DNA of 64,000 nucleotides from W-Chloroflexi-9 sp045863195 (GTDB taxonomy: Bacteria; Chloroflexota; Dehalococcoidia; UBA2979): positions 248,001 to 312,000 of the forward strand of contig BTUI01000001.1 in the NCBI GenBank assembly GCA_045863195.1, in the 5' to 3' direction. The notes under the pieces are model-generated. The model worked only from the letters and a program-made list of their open reading frames with translations. It searched no databases and was not told the DNA's origin. How positions within the stretch are numbered: position 1 is the stretch's first letter; the number at the start of each line of letters is the position of its first letter. A program made the translations under genes and the position numbers. Of the stretch, positions 8,389-15,497 are shown piece by piece.

Positions 8389-8472
8389 AGCACACGGGGT
8401 GGTCGGAAGTGGTCCGGCCTGAGATGACACCCGTACACCTGATCCGGGTAATGCCGGCGGAGGGATGTGCGC
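8389..8472 (+). promoter_or_regulatory. TPP riboswitch upstream of thiD operon
   Basis: This is a second THI element with the same boxes as at 6.9 kb: CACGGGGTGG, a GTCGGA/GGTCC hairpin, CCTGAGATGA, ACCTGATCCGGGTAAT and GCCGGCGGAGGGATGTGC. The ends (GCACAC and ATGTGC) can pair as P1. It should control the nine-frame run from thiD to the symporter. Confidence 0.94.
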
Positions 8473-8584
8473 TGCGGCGGGACTCCGCCCAGATTCACAC
8501 CATCCCCCATCGGATTGAGGCCGGCTGAGGACGTTGGCCATCGGCCTCGTGTGCTCGCATCAGGTGCGTGACCGCGGGGGCATC

Positions 8585-9394
8585 ATGGCTTCGACACTAC
8601 CGGTTGTACTGACCGTCGCCGGCTCCGACAGTGGCGCGGGCGCGGGGATACAGGCTGACCTCAAGACCATCTCCGCCAACGGCGGGTACGGCCTGTCCGT
8701 CCTCACCTCGGTCACCGCGCAGAACACGCAGGCGGTCACCGCGGCGCTCGCGCTGCCCCGGGAGATCATCGAGGCACAGTTCGCGGCGCTCTTTGACGAC
8801 TTCGAGGTCGACGCGATGAAGAGCGGCATGCTTGCTGACCGCGAGTGCGTCGAGGTCGTCGCAGACTGCCTGGAGCGTCACGGCGCTCCACGTTACGTCC
8901 TTGACCCCGTCATGATCTCAAAGTCCGGCTTCACGCTCCTCACCGATGACGCGATCGAGGCCCTCCGCTGGCGGCTCCTGCCCCTGGCCCTGCTCGTCAC
9001 CCCGAACATCCACGAGGCTCAGCTGATGGCTGGCATGCAGATCACGACCCTGGCTGACGCTGCGGAGGCCGGGCGTCGCATCCTCGATTACGGCCCCCGT
9101 GCTGTCATCGTGAAGGGAGGGCATCTCGAGGAGCGTCCGGGGACGGACGTGCTGGTGACGGCCGAAGGCGTCGAAGTGATGGAAGGCGAGTGGATCGAGA
9201 GCCGCAACACGCACGGCACCGGTTGCACCTTCTCCGCGGCGATCGCCACCCAGCTTGCCTCAGGCCACGACCTCCCGGAGGCGGTCCGCGCCGCGAAGCG
9301 CTACCTGACCGAGGCGATCCGGCATGGCCTGCCACTCGGGGCCGGTGCTGGCCCGACCGACCATTTCTTCGCACTCCGAGGGGGCGCCCGATGA
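8585..9394 (+). CDS. thiD: Hydroxymethylpyrimidine/phosphomethylpyrimidine kinase
   Basis: ThiD phosphorylates HMP and then HMP phosphate to give HMP pyrophosphate, the pyrimidine half of thiamine. I take the ATG at 8585 (after GGGGGC), giving 269 residues beginning just before the conserved TVAGSDSGAGAGIQADLK; an in-frame ATG at 8534 would add 17 unconserved residues. Other family blocks are TSVTAQNT, VLDPVMISKSG, and the C-terminal NTHGTGCTFSAAIA, whose GTGC motif holds the catalytic region of ribokinase-fold kinases. The stop overlaps the thiE start as ATGA. A TPP riboswitch precedes the gene. As in many thi loci it can serve both synthesis and salvage of HMP released by TenA. Confidence 0.95.
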   Translation: MASTLPVVLTVAGSDSGAGAGIQADLKTISANGGYGLSVLTSVTAQNTQAVTAALALPREIIEAQFAALFDDFEVDAMKSGMLADRECVEVVADCLERHGAPRYVLDPVMISKSGFTLLTDDAIEALRWRLLPLALLVTPNIHEAQLMAGMQITTLADAAEAGRRILDYGPRAVIVKGGHLEERPGTDVLVTAEGVEVMEGEWIESRNTHGTGCTFSAAIATQLASGHDLPEAVRAAKRYLTEAIRHGLPLGAGAGPTDHFFALRGGAR

Positions 9395-10047
9395 GCGCAC
9401 GACCGTTGATTCCCCGCCTGCAGGTCATCACCGACGAAGAGATCCAGGATCGCCACTCGCACCTCGAGATCGCCCGACTGGCGTTCCGCGGTGGCGCCGA
9501 CGCCGTGCAGTTCCGCGAGAAGCGCCCGTGGACCACGCGGCAATGGATCGACGTGGCCGCCCAGATCCTCGAAGAAGCCGAGAAACACGACGCCCTGTTG
9601 ATCGTCGACGACCGCGTCGACGTGGCGCGCAGCGTCGGCGCAGCGGCCGTCCATCTCGGACGTCACGACCTCGATGTCGCCACGGCTCGCGCGATCCTCG
9701 GCCCCGACGCGACGATCGGTGGCACGGCCAACTCGTTCGAGGAGGCGGAGCGCGTGTGGCAGTCGGACATCGACTACCTGGGCGTTGGCCCCATCTACGG
9801 CACCCGGACGAAACGGAACCCCGCTCCTGACATGGGGCTGGAGACGCTCGCCCGTATCTGCGCCGCATGTCCGGTGCCGGTCGTCGCCATCGGCAGCATC
9901 ACGGCCGAGCGTATCCCGGAGGTGCTGGCGGCCGGCGCCCACGGCATCGCCGTCGTGTCGGCCGTCGTCGCCGCTGACGACATCGAGGCCGCGGCCCGCG
10001 AATGCATGGATGCGATCGAGTCTTCGTTGGCCGGGCGGGCTCGATGA
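9391..10047 (+). CDS. thiE: Thiamine-phosphate synthase
   Basis: ThiE condenses HMP pyrophosphate with thiazole phosphate to thiamine phosphate. The 218-residue TIM barrel starts at the ATG at 9391, which overlaps the thiD stop. Recognisable parts are the phosphate and pyrimidine residues in AVQFREKRPW (usually QLREK), LLIVDDRVDVA, VHLGRHD, IGGTANSFEEA (family: GxSxH), the loop GVGPIYGTRTKRN, and the phosphate-binding VAIGSITAER. The stop overlaps the ATG of a 29-codon ORF. A second barrel of the same superfamily (tenI) occurs five frames downstream; this copy has the better synthase signature. Confidence 0.9.
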   Translation: MSARPLIPRLQVITDEEIQDRHSHLEIARLAFRGGADAVQFREKRPWTTRQWIDVAAQILEEAEKHDALLIVDDRVDVARSVGAAAVHLGRHDLDVATARAILGPDATIGGTANSFEEAERVWQSDIDYLGVGPIYGTRTKRNPAPDMGLETLARICAACPVPVVAIGSITAERIPEVLAAGAHGIAVVSAVVAADDIEAAARECMDAIESSLAGRAR

Positions 10048-10133
10048 GAACGCTACAGGGGGCCGGCGTCTGTGTGGTGGCCGGAGGCATCATCGTTGTT
10101 GCGACGACGAGAGGGCCGGAGGCCCCGGTGTGA
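10044..10133 (+). CDS. 29-residue hydrophobic ORF between thiE and thiS
   Basis: A tiny frame starts with an ATGA overlap on the thiE stop and ends inside the thiS GTG start (GTGTGA). The product MRTLQGAGVCVVAGGIIVVA (residues 1-20), followed by a short charged tail, has a hydrophobic stretch that could span a membrane. Both junctions fit the 1-4 bp couplings used throughout this operon. It may only be a ribosome-relay leader that keeps thiS translation coupled to thiE. I know of no family. Confidence 0.4.
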   Translation: MRTLQGAGVCVVAGGIIVVATTRGPEAPV

Positions 10134-10351
10134 CTGGCGACAGGATCCAGGCAACGGTCAGAGTGACCGTGAACGGCGAGCCGCGTGAATTCAAGTCCGG
10201 CACGAGCGTCGACGACCTCGTGAGCCCCGCCCTCGGACGCGGGGTCGCGGTGGCAAGGAACGGCGAGGTGGTCCATCGCTCAGACTGGGCGACGACTCAC
10301 GTGGAGCCGGGCGACGAGGTCGAGATCGTCCGTCCCATCCAAGGAGGCTGA
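10130..10351 (+). CDS. thiS: Sulfur carrier protein ThiS
   Basis: ThiS is the ubiquitin-fold carrier that delivers sulfur as a C-terminal thiocarboxylate to ThiG. The frame encodes 73 residues from the GTG at 10130. It has the beta-grasp pattern TVRVTVNGEPREF, VAVARNGEVVHR, a DEVEIVRP strand and the obligatory C-terminal Gly-Gly (IQGG). The start overlaps the 29-codon ORF; the stop is 1 bp before thiG, and AAGGAGG for thiG lies inside the thiS end. The adenylating enzyme ThiF is not in this window, so a ThiF/MoeB elsewhere must activate it. Confidence 0.93.
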   Translation: MTGDRIQATVRVTVNGEPREFKSGTSVDDLVSPALGRGVAVARNGEVVHRSDWATTHVEPGDEVEIVRPIQGG

Positions 10352-10352
10352 C

Positions 10353-11213
10353 ATGACGAACCCGGGGAACGAGCACGACACGCCTGCCACGACGACTGGC
10401 GCGCATCCCCCCGCGCCCGATGTCGACACCTGGAAGCTCGGTGAGGTCGAGTTCAGCTCTCGGGTCATCCTCGGCTCCGCACGCTACCCGAGCACTCAGA
10501 CGATGCTCGACGCGCTGGCCGCCTCAGGGACGGAGCTGGTCACCATGGCGATCCGTCGCGTCGACCTGCGCTCCCGCGAGGGGGAGAACCTCTACGAGTT
10601 GCTCACGGACCACGGGTACCAGGTGCTTCCCAACACCGCCGGTTGCTTCACCGCACAGGAAGCGGTCCTGACGGCGGAGCTCGCCCGCGAGGCGTTGGGC
10701 ACGAGCCTGCTGAAGCTCGAAGTCATCGCCGACGAAGAGACGCTCCTCCCCGATCCGATCGAGACGGTGACCGCTGCCGCCGCACTCGTCCAGCGGGGCT
10801 TCCACGTGCTCCCCTACACGAACGACGACCCCGTCATCGCGCGCCGGCTTCAGGATGTCGGATGCGTCGCGGTGATGCCGCTGGCGGCACCCATCGGTTC
10901 CGGACTCGGCATCCGCAACCCCCACAACTTCGAGCTGATCCGCTCGCTGGTATCCATCCCCGTGATCGTGGACGCCGGGATCGGTACGGCGTCGGACATC
11001 ACTCAGGCCTTCGAGCTGGGCTGCGACGCGGTGTTGCTGAACACGGCCGTGGCGCAGGCGCGAGACCCCGTGCGCATGGCGCGCGCGGTCCGGCACGCGG
11101 CGGTCGCAGGCCGCGAGGCCTTCCTCGCGGGGCGCATGCCGAAGCGCTTCTATGCCGACCCCTCGTCACCGGTGGAGGGGCGTATCGGGGCCCGGAATGC
11201 GGCGTGGCCGTGA
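10353..11213 (+). CDS. thiG: Thiazole synthase ThiG
   Basis: ThiG builds thiazole phosphate carboxylate from deoxyxylulose phosphate, dehydroglycine (from ThiO) and ThiS thiocarboxylate. It is 286 residues with a non-conserved N-terminal tail of about 25 residues before the family start (WKLGEVEFSSRVILGSARYPS). The Schiff-base lysine is the Lys of LLKLEVIADEETLLPD; phosphate-binding and core blocks are VLPYTNDDPV, VMPLAAPIGSGLGI, VIVDAGIGTASD and GCDAVLLNTAVA. AAGGAGG lies 6 bp before the ATG. The stop shares GTGA with the tenI-like gene. Together with ThiO and ThiS this completes oxidative thiazole formation. Confidence 0.95.
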   Translation: MTNPGNEHDTPATTTGAHPPAPDVDTWKLGEVEFSSRVILGSARYPSTQTMLDALAASGTELVTMAIRRVDLRSREGENLYELLTDHGYQVLPNTAGCFTAQEAVLTAELAREALGTSLLKLEVIADEETLLPDPIETVTAAAALVQRGFHVLPYTNDDPVIARRLQDVGCVAVMPLAAPIGSGLGIRNPHNFELIRSLVSIPVIVDAGIGTASDITQAFELGCDAVLLNTAVAQARDPVRMARAVRHAAVAGREAFLAGRMPKRFYADPSSPVEGRIGARNAAWP

Positions 11214-11845
11214 TCGGCGCACCTCGGCTCATCGTCGTCGCTGACCTCGGCTACGCGGGTACCGAGGTGCAGTTGCTGGACGCCCTTGAGGCGCTCGCGC
11301 CGGTCGCGACGGATCCGAAAGTGGCCGTCCAGCTCCGGGCGAAGACGCTGGACGAGGGCCAGTTAGAGGCCCTGGCGCGGACGGTGCGGGCGCGTCTCCC
11401 TCGAAGCGTCCTCATCCTGAACGGCTCGGCGGACGTTGCTGCGGGCCTGGGCTATCAGGGCGTGCACTGGCCCGAAGCCGCCCTTCCAGACCACCTCCCG
11501 CCCGAACCCCGCTGGCAGTCCTCCGCCGTACACGACGTGGACGCCTTGCATCGAGCCGAGCAGGCGGGCGTCAATGCCGCCGTCTTCGGGTCCGTCTTCG
11601 TGCCTGGCTCCAAGGCAGGCACAGCGGCGGGTACGGAGGCCCTCCGTGCCGTCTGTGAAGCGGCCCGGGTCCCGGTGATCGCGATCGGAGGTATCACCCC
11701 TCAGCGCGTTGCTCGCTGCCTCGAGGCGGGGGCGACCGGGGTTGCGGTGGTCTCGGGTGTCCTCGGTGCTCGGGACCCGGCCGGCGCGGTGGTTGCCTAC
11801 CTGGCGGCGATCGAGCAGGGCGCACACGAAGAGGTGGAGTCGTGA
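11210..11845 (+). CDS. TenI-like thiamine-phosphate-synthase-fold protein
   Basis: This 211-residue TIM barrel of the ThiE/TenI superfamily starts at the GTG in the GTGA overlap with thiG. TenI aromatises the ThiG product (thiazole tautomerase); ThiE couples the two halves of thiamine. Here the blocks PRLIVVADLG, VAVQLRAK, SAVHDVDALHRA, VIAIGGITPQRV and TGVAVVSGVLGA fit TenI, and its place right after thiG favours the tautomerase role. However, the loop reads FGSVFVPGSKAG, so the His found at the equivalent place in Bacillus TenI (FGHVF, from memory) is Ser. It may therefore act differently or be a second ThiE paralogue. The stop overlaps the tenA start. Confidence 0.75.
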   Translation: MIGAPRLIVVADLGYAGTEVQLLDALEALAPVATDPKVAVQLRAKTLDEGQLEALARTVRARLPRSVLILNGSADVAAGLGYQGVHWPEAALPDHLPPEPRWQSSAVHDVDALHRAEQAGVNAAVFGSVFVPGSKAGTAAGTEALRAVCEAARVPVIAIGGITPQRVARCLEAGATGVAVVSGVLGARDPAGAVVAYLAAIEQGAHEEVES

Positions 11846-12486
11846 GTCTCTCGGCGATGCTCTGGAGCGAGGCGGATGAGGTGGCGTCGCGCTGCCTCGC
11901 ACACCCGTTCCTCCGAGGCATTGCCGATGGGACACTGCCGGCGGACCGATACCGTGACTTCATCGCGCAGGATGCGTTCTTCCTCGAAGTCTTCGCGCGC
12001 AGCTACGCCTACTGCCTCGCGATGGCGCCCGACCGGGATGGCCTCTACGCCTTCTATCGCTTGCTCCGTGGGGTATTCGAGGAGATCGAGCTCCACCGAC
12101 GTGTCGCCGGCGAACTCGAGATCGACCTCGACCACGTCGAGCCTGCCGCCGCCACCCTCGCCTATACGGACTTCCTCGAGGACCGCGTCCGAAATGGTGC
12201 CACCATCGGCGAGACCCTCGCGGCCATGACCCCGTGCATGCGCCTGTATGCGTACCTCGGGCGCCGCCTCGCCGTGGGCGAGGTGGCGGAGCCGTACCGC
12301 GACTGGGTACAGACGTACGCCGCCGAGGAGTTTGAGGAGCTGGCGTCACTCATTGAAGCGCTGCTGGATCGGTACGCAGACGCAGACCCTGCCGGCGGTG
12401 CCGAGCGTGAGTCCTACCACCGCGCGATGGAGTTGGAGTACTGGTTCTTTGATGCGGCGTGGAAGGGGCAGGCCGTTGGCAACTGA
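11842..12486 (+). CDS. tenA: TenA family thiaminase II, Cys-type
   Basis: TenA (thiaminase II) hydrolyses aminopyrimidines such as aminomethyl-HMP from degraded thiamine to HMP for salvage through ThiD. This 214-residue all-helical protein starts with a GTG overlapping the tenI stop. The active-site Cys is retained (about Cys132 in TPCMRLYAYLG), as is the C-terminal acid pair in MELEYWFFDAAW (Glu197/Glu199). This marks it as the classical Cys class. It is followed after 1 bp by a second TenA of the other class. Confidence 0.9.
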   Translation: MSLSAMLWSEADEVASRCLAHPFLRGIADGTLPADRYRDFIAQDAFFLEVFARSYAYCLAMAPDRDGLYAFYRLLRGVFEEIELHRRVAGELEIDLDHVEPAAATLAYTDFLEDRVRNGATIGETLAAMTPCMRLYAYLGRRLAVGEVAEPYRDWVQTYAAEEFEELASLIEALLDRYADADPAGGAERESYHRAMELEYWFFDAAWKGQAVGN

Positions 12487-12487
12487 C

Positions 12488-13117
12488 ATGGAACGTCTGG
12501 CTGACGTCGAGCAGCTCGTCGAGCACCATCGGGCCGAGTGGGACGAGGCGACCTCCAACGCCTCGTTCATCACGGGCGCGCGCGACGGCACGCTCCCCGA
12601 GAGGTCGTTCCAGCGCTGGCTCGTGCAGGACCGGCACTTCATCGACGGCCTGTATCAGGCGCAGTCGCGGGTGATCCCGCTGGTCACGGGCGAGGCGCGG
12701 CGCACGCTCCTGAACGGTGTCGTTGCACTCCAGGAGGAGCTGGACTGGCTCGCTCACCGCGCCACCCACCTCGGACTCGACCTTGCTGACGAACCGGTCG
12801 ATGACTGCCTGGCGTTCACTGACTATCTGCAGACGCTTGCCTTCGTTGCTCCCTCCGTGGCGCTGACGGCCGTCTGGGCCGTCGAGCGCAGTTACCTCGA
12901 CGCGTGGAGCGCGGCGCGCCCAGGTGCCGCACCGTATCGCGAGTGTGTCGAGCACTGGTCCAACGATGGTTTCCGCGGGTACGTCAGCGCGCTCCACCGT
13001 GCTGCAAACGAAGCGCTCCGGGGAGCGGCGGTCGTCGAGCACGCCGACGCACAACGGGCCTTTCGGCGTGTCATGACGTTCGAACGACGGTTCTGGGTAA
13101 TGACCAGCGCCGGATAG
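12488..13117 (+). CDS. TenA-like protein, Cys-lacking (E) type
   Basis: This second TenA-fold protein of 209 residues starts at the ATG at 12488, 1 bp after the first tenA stop. It has the opening FITGARDGTLPERSFQRWLVQD typical of the family in divided form, and a conserved C-terminal FERRFWVM. At the place of the catalytic Cys it reads FVAPSVALTAVWAVERSY, so it belongs to the Glu-type TenA_E group, which in plants and some bacteria acts on formylamino- or aminopyrimidines. Having both classes in tandem suggests stepwise salvage of thiamine breakdown products. A 47 bp gap with GAGGGAGA precedes the transporter gene. Confidence 0.85.
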   Translation: MERLADVEQLVEHHRAEWDEATSNASFITGARDGTLPERSFQRWLVQDRHFIDGLYQAQSRVIPLVTGEARRTLLNGVVALQEELDWLAHRATHLGLDLADEPVDDCLAFTDYLQTLAFVAPSVALTAVWAVERSYLDAWSAARPGAAPYRECVEHWSNDGFRGYVSALHRAANEALRGAAVVEHADAQRAFRRVMTFERRFWVMTSAG

Positions 13118-13164
13118 AGGCGGTCCGCGTGGACGCGTCACACAGTGCAGTGAGGGAGACAGCC

Positions 13165-14598
13165 ATGCTTGGGTGGGAGATCACGCTGGTCGCCATGGTG
13201 GCGGTGCTGGCGCTGTTCGCGTGGGTCGGCATCCGGGCCCGTCGTGCGGACGGCGACCTCGAAGACTTCGTCATCGCGCGCAACAGTCAGGGCACGACGG
13301 CGGTGGGGCTCTCGTTCGTCGCCTCCGGCCTCGGAGCCTGGATCCTGTTCGCTCCACCGGAGGTCGGGGCGTTCGTCGGGCTCGTCGGGGTCGTCGGCTA
13401 CGCCCTCGGCGTCGCGGCGCCGATCCTCGCGTTCATCCTCCTGGGACGGCGCATGCGCCGCATCGTCCCCGAAGGGCACACGCTCACGGAGTTTGTCGGA
13501 GCTCGCTTCGGGCGGCCGTTCCAAGCCTACGTGATCGCCATATCGATCATGTACATGTTCTTCTTCGTCACCGCCGAGCTGACGGCCGTCGGCGGCGTCA
13601 CGGCCATCCTCTCCGGGCTTGATCCACGTATCGCGGTGGTCGCGGTGGCAGCGGCCACCCTTGCCTACACGGCTGCGGGAGGACTCCGCGCAAGCATGCG
13701 GACGGACAGCTGGCAGGCCTGGCTCACGATCGCGCTACTCGTGATCGTCGCGGCTGTGGCGATCGGAGAGGTGAGCGACCCGGTCGCGGCCTTCAGCGAT
13801 TCTGGCCTCGTCGGGGTTGACCGCGTTGGTGTCGAGGTGGCGGTCACGCTGATTATCGCCGTCACCGCCGCGAACCTCTTTCACCAGGGCTACTGGCAGC
13901 GTGTGTGGGCCTCGAGGGACACCCGCAGCCTCGCGCGGGCGGGTCTGCTCGGAGCCCTTGTCTCGATGCCGGTCGTGCTCGTCCTGGGGGTCCTTGGCCT
14001 CATCGCTGCGGGAGCCGCAATCGACCTGGGGACTCCGCCGGTGCCCTTCTTCGCCGTCGTTGCCGCAGCGCCGGCCTGGGTGGTCGCCACGGTCATCGTG
14101 CTTGGCGTGGCGCTGGTCGCGTCTTCGGTGGACACGCTGGTCAACGGGATGACGGCACTGGTCGCCGCGGAGCATCGTCAGCTGACGCTGCCACAGGCAC
14201 GGATCGTCACGGTGCTGATCCTCGTCCCGGCAGTCGTGATCGCCTGGCAGAGCTACTCCGTGCTCCGCCTCTTCCTCATCGCCGACCTGCTCTGCGCGGC
14301 CACCGTGGTCCCGACGCTGCTCGGCCTATGGAGTCGCGCTACGACCAGCGCCGCCTTCGCAGGGTCGGTGGCGGGCCTGGCCGGCTGCGTCGTGCCTAAC
14401 ATGGTGGCCACCGGCTCACTCGGCGAGGCCGTTCGCCTGGCGACTTTCCCCGGTGCGGTGCCGACGCTGCTGCCGTTCCTCGGCGCACTCATCGCGTCCA
14501 CCGTGGTCGCGCTCGCCGTGTCCGTCCTCCAGCAACGAGTGGCTGACCTGGACGGCATCGGAGGTCGCATCCGGTCGTTGCGCGACCCGGTCGGCTAG
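13165..14598 (+). CDS. Sodium:solute symporter, probable thiamine-precursor transporter (ThiV-like)
   Basis: This is a sodium:solute symporter (SSS/SLC5 family) of 477 residues with about 13 hydrophobic helices; the first is residues 2-22. Family features include the RRADGDLEDFVIARNSQG region after helix 1, GLSFVASGLGAW, and AANLFHQGYWQRVWASRD in the middle. It closes the thiD operon after GAGGGAGA at 13150-13160, so it is likely under the TPP riboswitch. SSS members in thi loci (named ThiV in comparative genomics) are predicted to import thiamine, HMP or thiazole precursors; together with two TenA proteins, uptake of a thiamine breakdown product is the obvious guess. Substrate is unproven. 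Confidence 0.85.
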   Translation: MLGWEITLVAMVAVLALFAWVGIRARRADGDLEDFVIARNSQGTTAVGLSFVASGLGAWILFAPPEVGAFVGLVGVVGYALGVAAPILAFILLGRRMRRIVPEGHTLTEFVGARFGRPFQAYVIAISIMYMFFFVTAELTAVGGVTAILSGLDPRIAVVAVAAATLAYTAAGGLRASMRTDSWQAWLTIALLVIVAAVAIGEVSDPVAAFSDSGLVGVDRVGVEVAVTLIIAVTAANLFHQGYWQRVWASRDTRSLARAGLLGALVSMPVVLVLGVLGLIAAGAAIDLGTPPVPFFAVVAAAPAWVVATVIVLGVALVASSVDTLVNGMTALVAAEHRQLTLPQARIVTVLILVPAVVIAWQSYSVLRLFLIADLLCAATVVPTLLGLWSRATTSAAFAGSVAGLAGCVVPNMVATGSLGEAVRLATFPGAVPTLLPFLGALIASTVVALAVSVLQQRVADLDGIGGRIRSLRDPVG

Positions 14599-14679
14599 GG
14601 GTGAGGCTTCGGCGGATCTTGGAGTGAGGCCGCCGTGCCGGCGCTCGGAGTCGGGCCAGAGCGGAGCAGGAGGGTGGCG

Positions 14680-15036
14680 ATGGAGACGCAGCGAGCACAG
14701 GGGCGCGTGGTGCACGGAGAGCGCGTGTACGGGCTCGACGTCGATGAGGAGACACGCTGTGCCCACTGGCACGGGCCTACCGATATCGTCGCACTACGCA
14801 TGCACTGTTGCGGGAAGTGGTTCTCGTGTTACGAGTGCCACCAGGCGGTCGCTGATCACGAAGCGAGCGTCTGGCCTCGCAGCGAGCGTGCGACTGAGGC
14901 GATCCTCTGTGGGGTGTGCGGAGAGGCGCTGCACATCGACCAGTACCTGGCCTGCGAGTCTCGGTGCCCTGGGTGTGACGCGGTGTTCAATCCCGGCTGT
15001 GCCAAGCACTGGAACCTCTACTTCGACATCACGTGA
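14680..15036 (+). CDS. CHY-type zinc finger protein
   Basis: This 118-residue cytosolic protein starts at the ATG at 14680, after AGGAGGGTGGCG; an upstream GTG frame adds unconserved residues. It has the CHY zinc-finger pattern: TRCAHWHG (Cys-x-His-x-His), MHCCGKWFSCYECH, VADHE, LCGVCG, and a final CPGCDAVFNPGCAKHWN. Such domains occur in eukaryotic Hot13 and Pirh2 and as free bacterial proteins of unknown role, sometimes linked to redox or metal handling. It lies 80 bp after the symporter and may be cotranscribed, but no thiamine link is known. The gene ends the region before the plasmid-like cassette. Confidence 0.88.
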   Translation: METQRAQGRVVHGERVYGLDVDEETRCAHWHGPTDIVALRMHCCGKWFSCYECHQAVADHEASVWPRSERATEAILCGVCGEALHIDQYLACESRCPGCDAVFNPGCAKHWNLYFDIT

Positions 15037-15497
15037 CAACGCGCGCACAAGATGTCTGCAGAGTCGCGCCGCCGGGCCGCAGCATAGCCTCGCCCTAACG
15101 CTATGCTACTTTGCAGCACCGACCGAGCGCATATGGGCGGCTGGGCCAGCAACGATTCCTCCTCCACTCACCACTGGTCGCTAGGGCGCGATTCGTGTGG
15201 CTTGAGGTCTGGACGGTCAGAGTGGCGAGCAGCCGCGTGACGACCCGTTGACGGCACGTCAGTACAGAGCGAGCCTGCGGTCCGGAGTCTGATCCGCCTC
15301 TCCGGACGGTTCGCGTGAGAGTGCATCATGCCCATCGACGGCGGTGGCGGGCCCCTCTCGCAATCCACGGGGCTGGGTCGTGAAGCGACGGGCGGTCCGC
15401 TCACGGGGCGTATGTCCCGAACAAGAACGCCGCCCGTGCCTCTGCTGCAAGTCTGACCGGCACGATCGGGCGGCGGTACCGGTCAGTACTGAGGGAA
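15037..15497. other. Gene-free stretch at the edge of the plasmid-like cassette
   Basis: These 461 bp separate the CHY gene from the convergent parB. I find no supported ORF, tRNA or integrase fragment. If the cassette integrated site-specifically, its left junction should lie here, but no direct repeat matching the 27-28 kb side was recognised. Confidence 0.35.
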
